Assembly (NCBI GenBank): GCA_902373525.1
Contig: CABKMN010000036.1
Location: 1-23,630 of the forward strand
Origin: an uncultured Bilophila sp.
GTDB lineage: Bacteria; Desulfobacterota; Desulfovibrionia; Desulfovibrionales; Desulfovibrionaceae
Length of the DNA: 23,630 nucleotides
Reading direction: 5' to 3'
The position numbers were made by a program, and so were the translations under genes. The notes under the pieces are model-generated. The model worked only from the letters and a program-made list of their open reading frames with translations. It did no database searches and was not told the DNA's origin. The number at the start of each line of letters is the position of its first letter. The stretch's first letter is position 1. Positions 18,490 to 23,630 of this stretch are shown piece by piece.

Positions 18490-20052
18490 TTAGTCCTTCT
18501 TCACCTGCGTGATGAGGAGGTGCTTGCCGTCCTCACGAATGATCTTCAGCCAGCAGGCCGTCAGGAGCAGCGACGGAAGAGCCATCAGCGCACCGGAGAA
18601 ATTCCCGAAAATCTTCGCCACCTCAAGGCCGCCCATCGCCAGCAGCCCGAGCGCCAGCAGGCCCTGCGCCACGGCCCAGAACGTGCAGTGATACCGATGG
18701 GGATCGCCGTCCACCTGCATCCTGCGGGTCGCGGTGGAGGCGACCACGTAACAGCCGGAATTCACGGTGGTGGCGAGGAAAATGGTCGAGAAGGCACAGT
18801 AGACCAGCATGACGATCTTGCTGTAGGGCAGCGTGGCGATGACCGCCATCATCGCGGCGGGAGCCCCCTGTTCCTTCAGGATGGACACCGCGTCGATGAT
18901 GCCGTGGTACTGCGCCCACAGGGTGTAGGAACCGAATACGCCGTGGATCATGAACCCGCCCGCGACCGTGCCGAGCATGCCCCAGCCGATGATCTCGCGC
19001 ACCGTGCGGCCGCGCGAGATGCGGGCGATGAACAGGCCCATGAACGGCCCGTACCCGGCCCAGAACAGCGCGTAGAAGATGGTCCACGACTGCGGGAACG
19101 AGCCTTCGGAGAAGGGGTTGGTCCAGAAGGTCATATTCCAGAAATTCCCAAGCATCTTGCCCACCGCGTTGGTGAAGATGTCGAGCAGCGATGCGGTGGG
19201 GCCGCAAAGGGCTCCATAGACGACCATGCCCAACGCGATGACGACGTTCAGGTCGCTCAGGCGCTTGATGCCCTTCTTGAGGCCGAGGTACACGGTGACG
19301 CCCGCCAGCAGTGCGCTCACGAACAGGATGCCCACTTCAAGCCCAAACGACGGCGTCCACCCGAACACCTGCGCCAGCGCGGCCTCGACCGTAGGCAGGG
19401 AGATGCACATGGTCACGGCGGTGCAGAACATCAAACCGAGAATGAAGAACACGTCCACGCAGCGCCCGATGATGCCGTCCTTCTGCCTGCCGATGATCAT
19501 GTCGGCGGCGGAGCTGATGCGCAGGAACGGCTTGCGCTTGATGTGGAACATGTAGGCGATGGGCAGCGCGGTGATGAAATAGGTACACCACGCGTTCGGC
19601 CCCCAATGCAACAGCAGATAGGCCAGCGACCAGTCGTAGGCCGCCACGCTCATGGGCGCGGCGTACTGCGGCGGAGAAACGATGTCCCACAGCGGTTCGA
19701 TGATCGACCAGAACATCACCGCCCCGGCGACGCCGGAACAGAAAATCATCGCAATCCACGAAGTCAGGGAAAATTCGGGTTCCTCATCCGGATCACCGAA
19801 CTTGATGTCGCCGTACCTGCTGCATGCGAAGTATACGCACAGAACAATGAGCCCCACGGTAATCCACAGATACAACGTGCCGAAGTTCGCCGCAAAAGGA
19901 TGGTAGATCGCTGAAACGACCTCTTCCGCCGCTTTCGGATACAGCAGGGAAGGAATGCAGATCAGGATGATGACCAGCACGGCGGGAATAAAAATGCCCC
20001 ATTCCGGTCGCAGGTCGATACCATTGTCTTTCTTGTCCATCGTCTGGCTCAT
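18490..20052 (-). CDS. BCCT-family (betaine/carnitine/choline) transporter with altered aromatic box
   Basis: A 520-residue inner-membrane transporter with about 12 hydrophobic segments. Family signs are FWSIIEPLWD (114-123), SLAYLLLHWGPNAWCTYF (142-159) and WTIFYALFWAGYGPFMGLF (323-341) leading into IARISRGRTVRE. Where betaine carriers such as BetP have the Trp-rich YWAWWISWSPF, this protein has YALFWAGYGPF. Only one of the Trp residues remains, the others being Ala, Phe and Tyr. The Gly-rich unwound helix also reads GVAGA instead of GMGIG. A substrate other than the classic trimethylammonium compounds, or a different coupling ion, is therefore likely. The start at 20052 follows GAGGAG; a longer start at 20145 would run back through the sigma-54 promoter. 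It is transcribed divergently from the phosphodiesterase-like gene and shares its control region. Confidence 0.9.
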   Translation of the reverse strand: MSQTMDKKDNGIDLRPEWGIFIPAVLVIILICIPSLLYPKAAEEVVSAIYHPFAANFGTLYLWITVGLIVLCVYFACSRYGDIKFGDPDEEPEFSLTSWIAMIFCSGVAGAVMFWSIIEPLWDIVSPPQYAAPMSVAAYDWSLAYLLLHWGPNAWCTYFITALPIAYMFHIKRKPFLRISSAADMIIGRQKDGIIGRCVDVFFILGLMFCTAVTMCISLPTVEAALAQVFGWTPSFGLEVGILFVSALLAGVTVYLGLKKGIKRLSDLNVVIALGMVVYGALCGPTASLLDIFTNAVGKMLGNFWNMTFWTNPFSEGSFPQSWTIFYALFWAGYGPFMGLFIARISRGRTVREIIGWGMLGTVAGGFMIHGVFGSYTLWAQYHGIIDAVSILKEQGAPAAMMAVIATLPYSKIVMLVYCAFSTIFLATTVNSGCYVVASTATRRMQVDGDPHRYHCTFWAVAQGLLALGLLAMGGLEVAKIFGNFSGALMALPSLLLTACWLKIIREDGKHLLITQVKKD

Positions 20053-20106
20053 AACACTCTCCTCAGCCCCAATACATTCAGGACCCGTTGGTTTGCCCGG
20101 GAGAGT

Positions 20107-20122
20107 TGCCAAGATTGTGCCA
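20107..20122 (-). promoter_or_regulatory. Sigma-54 promoter for the BCCT transporter gene
   Basis: Read on the minus strand: TGGCAC, five bases (AATCT), TGGCA. This is the -24/-12 consensus TGGCAC-N5-TTGCA with one mismatch and the required GG-N10-GC spacing. It lies about 55 bp upstream of the BCCT ATG. Confidence 0.7.
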
Positions 20123-20184
20123 AAAGGTACATTTGCTTTCAACACAGCGGATTAGCACAAAACCGGCCCTGAGCTTTTCCCTAT

Positions 20185-20200
20185 ACGACAAAATTGTCGT
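20185..20200. promoter_or_regulatory. Enhancer-type inverted repeat 1 (ACGACA-N4-TGTCGT)
   Basis: Perfect 6-bp arms around AAAT. It sits about 72 bp from the BCCT -24 element and 195 bp from that of the phosphodiesterase-like gene, distances typical of sigma-54 activator sites. A further half-site, ACGACA, follows at 20206-20211. Confidence 0.6.
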
Positions 20201-20273
20201 TTTTTACGACAGCATAGACAAAAGGACATTAGAAAAACGAATTCAGCCTGTTGAAAAAAGCACCCATCCCAAT

Positions 20274-20289
20274 CCGACAAGTCTGTCGC
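20274..20289. promoter_or_regulatory. Enhancer-type inverted repeat 2 (CGACA-N4-TGTCG)
   Basis: The same 5-bp arms as site 1 (20275-20279 and 20284-20288) around AGTC, centred 89 bp away. It lies about 106 bp from the -24 element of the phosphodiesterase-like gene and about 161 bp from that of the BCCT gene. Confidence 0.6.
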
Positions 20290-20385
20290 TCTTCGGACCG
20301 GAAACAGCCTCCGGCGCACCATACGGCATTGTTCCAAAAGGGGCAAAACGTTCTCTCAGAGCCGTTTCCGGTCTTCAAAACGGGC

Positions 20386-20402
20386 TTGGCACGCATCTTG
20401 AT
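20386..20402 (+). promoter_or_regulatory. Sigma-54 promoter for the phosphodiesterase-like gene
   Basis: TTGGCACGCATCTTGAT matches YTGGCACG-N4-TTGCW except A for C in the -12 dinucleotide, with the correct spacing. It predicts a start near 20412, about 60 bp before the ATG. Confidence 0.7.
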
Positions 20403-20473
20403 ATACCTTTCACGACGACACACCGGGCCGGCAAGCGGCCCTGAACCTTTCACCGCAACAGAAGGAGTCCGTG

Positions 20474-22360
20474 ATGGCTGAGAGAGCAAAGCGCGCCGCA
20501 CTTATTGGGTATGACTGTCTCATCCCGAAACGTCTTGAGGCCATGCTGGCCGAAGGCGGACTGGAAAACTTCCGCAAGTTCATGGCCGAAGGCAGCTTCA
20601 TCCCCGAAGGCTACAACCTGCCCACCGTGACCCCGCCGTCTTGGGCGACCATCTGCACGGGAGCCTATCCCCGCACGCACGGCGTGGAAGACTATTACTA
20701 CTATCATGAAGGCCGCAGCCTGGACTATAAGGAAACCACCCAGGCCTTCGGCTCCGATATCGTGACCGCGCAGACCATCTGGGATGCGTGGGACAAGGAA
20801 GGCAAGAAGTGTCTCGTGGTCAACTACCCCATGTCCTGGCCGTCCCATATGAAGAACGGCGTCATGATCATGGGTCAGGGCCTTTCGCCCGCCGAAACCC
20901 GTTGGCCCCTGCACGGCAACGAGCACAAGGAGTTCCTGGCTTCCGAAAGCGTGATCTCCACCGAGTTCTACCCGATGGGCGTTCAGGGCGCCTTCGACGA
21001 CGCCAAGGGCTGGAAGAACCTGCCCGACTGCGACGAACCGCTGGAAATGACGGTGCGGATGACCTTCAAGGAAGCCGTCGAACCGCTCGAAGGCCAGACC
21101 TGGTATTGCCTCGCGTGGGAAAGCGGCGACGACGGCTATGATCGCATCGCCCTGTGCCCCGAAAAGGACTACTCCAAGGCTTTCTTCACCATCAAGCTCG
21201 GGGAATGGAGCGAACCCGTCCAGCACGACTTCACCGTCAAGGCCGACGGCCGCACCGAAAAGGGCGTGTTCCGCTGCAAGCTGATGCAGCTCTCCGACGA
21301 CGCCGAAGAGTTCAAGCTGTACATGTCCGGCATCGCGGGCCGCATCGGCTTCATCGCCCCGCCCGAAGCCGCCAACCAGATCGACTTCTCCAAGCACATC
21401 ACCGCCAACGACATCGGCCTTGTCGCCTACCTGCACGGCATCATCGACACGGACACCGTCTGCGAGCTGGTGGAATTCCACAGCGCATGGCTTTGGAACA
21501 CCATCGAGTGCCTGATCAAGGCCAATCCCGACTGGAGCCTGTTCTACATGCACTCGCATCCCATCGACTGGTTCTATCACGGCTGGCTGAGCGATCTGGA
21601 CAGCAAGGACCCCGAAGTGCGCGCCCGCGCCGAAAAGATGGAACGCCACATCTATGAAGTGGAAGACCGCCTGCTCGGCCGCCTCATGGACATCATGGGC
21701 GACGACACCCTGATGTGCGTGTGCTCCGACCACGGCGCGACCCCGATGGGCCCCATCCTGAACACCGCCCACGCCCTCAAGGAAGCGGGCCTGTGCTCCT
21801 ACGAGCCCAAGAAGTCCGAAAACTACTGGGACATCTATGAAGAAACCGAAGGGTTCAACTACGTCCTCGACGTGAGCAAGTCCCTCGCCGTGCCACAGCG
21901 CTACATGTTCGTCTATGTGAACCTCAAGGGCAAGTACCCCGGCGGCATCGTGGAACCCGAAGATTACGAAAACGTGCGCGACCGGATCATCAACGCGCTG
22001 CTCGACTACAAGCATCCCGAAACCGGCGAACGTCCGGTGCTCCTCGCGGTCCGCAAGGAAGACGCGCAGGTGTTCGGCATGGGCGGCGCGCAGGCGGGCG
22101 ACGTGGTGTACGTCCTGAAGCCCGAATACATGGCGGAACACGGCTACGGCCTGCCCACCGGCGAATCCGGCTGCGGCAGCCTCAAGAACCTGCTCCTGTT
22201 CCGCGGCCCGAACGTCAAGAAGGGCTTCCGCTACACCCGTCCGCGCTGGCTGGCCGACATCGTGCCCACCCTCTGCTACATGACCGGCGGCCCCATCCCC
22301 GAAGACGCCGAAGGCGCCCCGATTTACCAGATCATGGAAGACCCCAATCTGGTGAAGTAA
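20474..22360 (+). CDS. Alkaline-phosphatase-superfamily protein, type I phosphodiesterase/nucleotide pyrophosphatase-like
   Basis: A 628-residue, probably cytoplasmic hydrolase (no signal peptide). Likely two-metal-site residues are visible: D14 in ALIGYD, a nucleophile Thr/Ser in NLPTVTPPSWATICTG (T53 is the best candidate), D365 and H369 in HPIDWFYHGW, D419 and H420 in CVCSDHGATPM, and a probable final His, H556, in AEHGYGLPTG. Residues about 145-310 form an inserted beta-rich region. The C-terminus has the family ending RPRWLADIVPTLCYMTG followed by GAPIYQIMEDPNL. Relatives cleave phosphodiesters, phosphomonoesters, phosphonates or sulfate esters, so the substrate is open. The ATG at 20474 is preferred over the adjacent GTG at 20471, giving a 6-nt gap to AAGGAG. 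It is controlled from a sigma-54 promoter shared in region with the BCCT gene. Confidence 0.85.
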   Translation: MAERAKRAALIGYDCLIPKRLEAMLAEGGLENFRKFMAEGSFIPEGYNLPTVTPPSWATICTGAYPRTHGVEDYYYYHEGRSLDYKETTQAFGSDIVTAQTIWDAWDKEGKKCLVVNYPMSWPSHMKNGVMIMGQGLSPAETRWPLHGNEHKEFLASESVISTEFYPMGVQGAFDDAKGWKNLPDCDEPLEMTVRMTFKEAVEPLEGQTWYCLAWESGDDGYDRIALCPEKDYSKAFFTIKLGEWSEPVQHDFTVKADGRTEKGVFRCKLMQLSDDAEEFKLYMSGIAGRIGFIAPPEAANQIDFSKHITANDIGLVAYLHGIIDTDTVCELVEFHSAWLWNTIECLIKANPDWSLFYMHSHPIDWFYHGWLSDLDSKDPEVRARAEKMERHIYEVEDRLLGRLMDIMGDDTLMCVCSDHGATPMGPILNTAHALKEAGLCSYEPKKSENYWDIYEETEGFNYVLDVSKSLAVPQRYMFVYVNLKGKYPGGIVEPEDYENVRDRIINALLDYKHPETGERPVLLAVRKEDAQVFGMGGAQAGDVVYVLKPEYMAEHGYGLPTGESGCGSLKNLLLFRGPNVKKGFRYTRPRWLADIVPTLCYMTGGPIPEDAEGAPIYQIMEDPNLVK

Positions 22361-22376
22361 GGAAGAATGGAAACAA

Positions 22377-22474
22377 CGGGGGAGAAAAGAGGAACACCTT
22401 CTGAGGTGCCTCCTCCCCCGGAACATCCGCCCCAAAGGGGAACGGCACGGAAGGCGTTCCCTCCGGACGGGAAC
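22377..22474 (+). other. Chain of RNA hairpins between the phosphodiesterase-like gene and the next gene
   Basis: CGGGGGAG (22377-22384) pairs perfectly with CTCCCCCG (22413-22420). Inside it, GAGG/CCTC and CACCT/AGGTG stack on a TCTG tetraloop. Then come CCCC-AAA-GGGG (22430-22440) and GTTCCC-N7-GGGAAC (22456-22474). No T-run follows, so this is more likely an mRNA-stabilising or partial read-through structure than a full terminator. It resembles the hairpin part of the dispersed elements. Confidence 0.5.
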
Positions 22475-22514
22475 TGCGGTGTTCTCTCTTTTCTTTGGAA
22501 AAACACGATGTTCT

Positions 22515-22543
22515 TTGACTAAGGAACACCTGTTCGCAACGAT
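22515..22543 (+). promoter_or_regulatory. Weak candidate promoter for the small AP-like protein gene
   Basis: TTGACT (22515-22520) is followed after 17 bp by AACGAT (22538-22543), a poor -10. If it is not used, the small gene would depend on read-through from the sigma-54 promoter upstream. Confidence 0.25.
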
Positions 22544-22584
22544 ACCGACAACGGGCCTCCGGGCCTTCTGACAAGGAACTCATC

Positions 22585-23139
22585 ATGGCTGAAAAGAAAG
22601 CCCTTCTCGTACTGGCTGATGCGCTTGACCTTTCTGGTTCCGGCGAGGCGCTGGACAAACTGACGAAAAAGGCCGCCCTGCTCCCCAACGCGGACGTGAA
22701 GGGCCTCAAGGAACTGGCCGTGGCTCTCGGCGCTTCCGCCGTGGAGGCTTCCGGCATTCAGGCCGCCTTTGAGGGCGACGCCGCGTTCGTGATGGTGGAA
22801 GGCGCCGAAGCCCTCGGCGCCGCGCTTGAAGCCGCCGACCGCCGCACGCTGGTCGTGGTCGCTACGGCCAAGGGCGTGGCCTTCTACGGCCTCGCCGTGA
22901 ACGCCAAAGCCGGTTCCGTCGCCCGCAGCGTCAACGCGCAGGACATCGCCGTGACCATCGCCGCCATCGCCGACCTGCCCATCGACGAGACCTGCACCGG
23001 CGCGATCATCTATCAGGTGATGAAGAACCCCAACCTCAAGCTCGATGAAATCAAGAAACTCAAGGAAGCCCTCGTCCGTATGGAATCCGTCATCCAGCGC
23101 GATAACCGCGAACCCTGGGACAAGCACGACTGCGCCTGA
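22585..23139 (+). CDS. Small protein resembling the C-terminal part of an alkaline-phosphatase-superfamily enzyme, metal ligands missing
   Basis: A 184-residue cytoplasmic protein with a good AAGGAA site before ATG 22585. Residues 119-151 (QDIAVTIAAIADLPIDETC, then TGAIIYQVMKNPNL) match the last 35 residues of the upstream enzyme (ADIVPTLCYMTGGPIPEDA, then EGAPIYQIMEDPNL) at about 16 of 34 positions. Upstream of that, RRTLVVVATAKGVAFYG (86-102) is placed like the enzyme's DTLMCVCSDHGATPMG, but the metal-binding Asp-His is replaced by Thr-Ala. The N-terminus (Ala/Leu/Lys-rich) lacks the nucleophile motif. It is therefore probably a non-catalytic relative, perhaps a partner or regulator of the enzyme encoded 224 bp upstream. 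A charged tail (EIKKLKEALVRMESVI) may be helical. The homology is read by eye; the function is unknown. Confidence 0.7.
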   Translation: MAEKKALLVLADALDLSGSGEALDKLTKKAALLPNADVKGLKELAVALGASAVEASGIQAAFEGDAAFVMVEGAEALGAALEAADRRTLVVVATAKGVAFYGLAVNAKAGSVARSVNAQDIAVTIAAIADLPIDETCTGAIIYQVMKNPNLKLDEIKKLKEALVRMESVIQRDNREPWDKHDCA

Positions 23140-23152
23140 TTGAAAACCGAAT

Positions 23153-23268
23153 CGGGGGAGGGGAGGGAGAAACTTTCTCCAGAAAGTTTCTCCCTCCCCT
23201 CCCCCGGTACCCCCTCTCCTTCCTCTTCAAAGACTTTTGACGTTATCGAATCCCTGTTCGGCGTCTTT
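23153..23268 (+). repeat. Dispersed intergenic element, copy B (perfect 26-bp inverted repeat plus conserved tail)
   Basis: Starts 14 bp after the stop. The purine-rich arm 23153-23178 is perfectly complementary to 23181-23206 with only CC between them. The tail (23211-23268) contains AAGACTTTTGACG, TTATCGAATCC and CGGCGT, matching copy A in order and spacing. Confidence 0.7.
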
Positions 23269-23339
23269 CCCGCAGTATGGACGCTCTTCTCTTATAAACC
23301 GGACGGACGCCTACAGGCGCTCTTCCCCCCAAAGAGTGC

Positions 23340-23372
23340 AAAAAAGACGAGGAGTCGCTCCTCGTCTTTTTT
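23340..23372. terminator. Strong intrinsic terminator, bidirectional in form
   Basis: A-run, GACGAGGAG (23346-23354), loop TCG, CTCCTCGTC (23358-23366), T-run. It lies 200 bp beyond the small AP-like gene, after the dispersed element. Confidence 0.88.
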
Positions 23373-23599
23373 GGTTTTCCACGGACACTGACGGGACAGC
23401 CCCATCCCGTACGCTATCCTGAAGCCTTTTCCGATTTCTTTTTAATAAAAAGTCAAACAATACACTAAAATAACGATTATCTTCTTTTAAACGCCCCCCA
23501 TTTCCATAACGGAATCGTTTCTTTTGCCGCAAAACCGGGAGACGGACGCCTCCGAAACGAGACGCCGCGCATCCCCTCATGCCGTTGACCCATACGAAC
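23373..23599. other. Intergenic stretch without a recognisable gene
   Basis: Contains an AT-rich patch (about 23430-23490) with TTTTTAATAAAAA, unlike the GC-rich surroundings, which may hold a promoter. No ORF here has a ribosome binding site, family signature or plausible composition. Confidence 0.4.
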
Positions 23600-23630
23600 G
23601 TCTTGGGAGGGAGAGGGGGAGGCTTGGAGG
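23600..23630 (-). repeat. Inverted partial copy of the dispersed intergenic element, cut by the window edge
   Basis: The reverse complement contains GCCTCCCCC, CTCCC and CCAAGACGTT, closely matching the tail of copy A (GCCTCCCCCGCTTCCTTCC then AAGACTTTT). In this orientation its hairpin should lie to the right of base 23630. Confidence 0.5.

Noticed and set aside
20053..20145. 31-residue N-terminal extension of the BCCT transporter
   Set aside because: It would place the sigma-54 promoter inside the coding sequence. The ATG at 20052 has a GAGGAG site.
20450..22435. 661-codon open frame on the minus strand opposite the phosphodiesterase-like gene
   Set aside because: An antisense shadow. The plus strand has the metal-site motifs, a ribosome site and a promoter.
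23311..23580. 89-codon minus-strand frame at the right end
   Set aside because: It runs through a strong terminator hairpin, and its Arg/Lys-rich product has no ribosome site or recognisable family.

Overview
The window looks like chromosomal DNA of a GC-rich anaerobic bacterium. The best guess is a member of the Desulfovibrionaceae (Desulfovibrio/Bilophila type). This is inferred from gene content: an archaeal-style split glutamate synthase loaded with ferredoxin domains, pyruvate phosphate dikinase, BCCT and SSS transporters, and sigma-54 promoters. It is not based on a marker gene. No rRNA, tRNA, CRISPR array, insertion sequence or phage gene was seen.

Layout. (1) 55-5092, minus strand: a three-gene glutamate synthase operon (class II amidotransferase domain, FMN/Fe-S synthase domain, GXGXG domain fused to the GltD-like flavoprotein). 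(2) 5605-8301, plus: a large MscS/MscK-type mechanosensitive channel with a TolA-like K/A/E-rich periplasmic stretch. It converges on (3) ppdK (8697-11348, minus) across a bidirectional terminator. (4) 11744-12493, plus: an IclR-family regulator with its own terminator. (5) 12729-18350, plus: a tightly packed seven-gene catabolic operon. It encodes an Asp/Glu-racemase-family protein, a RidA-family imine deaminase, a three-subunit flavin/Fe-S dehydrogenase of the HcnABC/hydroxyproline/opine dehydrogenase type, a sodium:solute symporter and a 38-residue single-helix companion of that symporter. The likely logic is import of an amino acid or related amine, racemisation, oxidation to an imine, hydrolysis by RidA, and electrons passed to the respiratory chain. 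The substrate is unknown. Two copies of an ATCATATTAT palindrome overlap the operon's presumed promoter and are candidate sites for the IclR protein.

(6) 18490-20052, minus: a BCCT transporter with an altered aromatic box. It is transcribed divergently from (7) 20474-22360, plus: an alkaline-phosphatase-superfamily (type I phosphodiesterase-like) enzyme, followed by (8) 22585-23139, a small protein. The small protein's C-terminus matches the C-terminus of the enzyme but lacks the metal ligands. The 420-bp divergent region carries a sigma-54 (-24/-12) promoter for each direction and, between them, two CGACA-N4-TGTCG inverted repeats 89 bp apart. These look like shared enhancer sites for a sigma-54 activator protein. 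This divergent transporter/hydrolase/pseudoenzyme locus is the most novel-looking part of the window.

A family of intergenic elements recurs downstream of genes (near 1-40, 8315-8430, 23153-23268, and in reverse at the right edge). Each has a strong G/A-C/T hairpin plus, where visible, a conserved tail. One copy is a perfect 26-bp inverted repeat.
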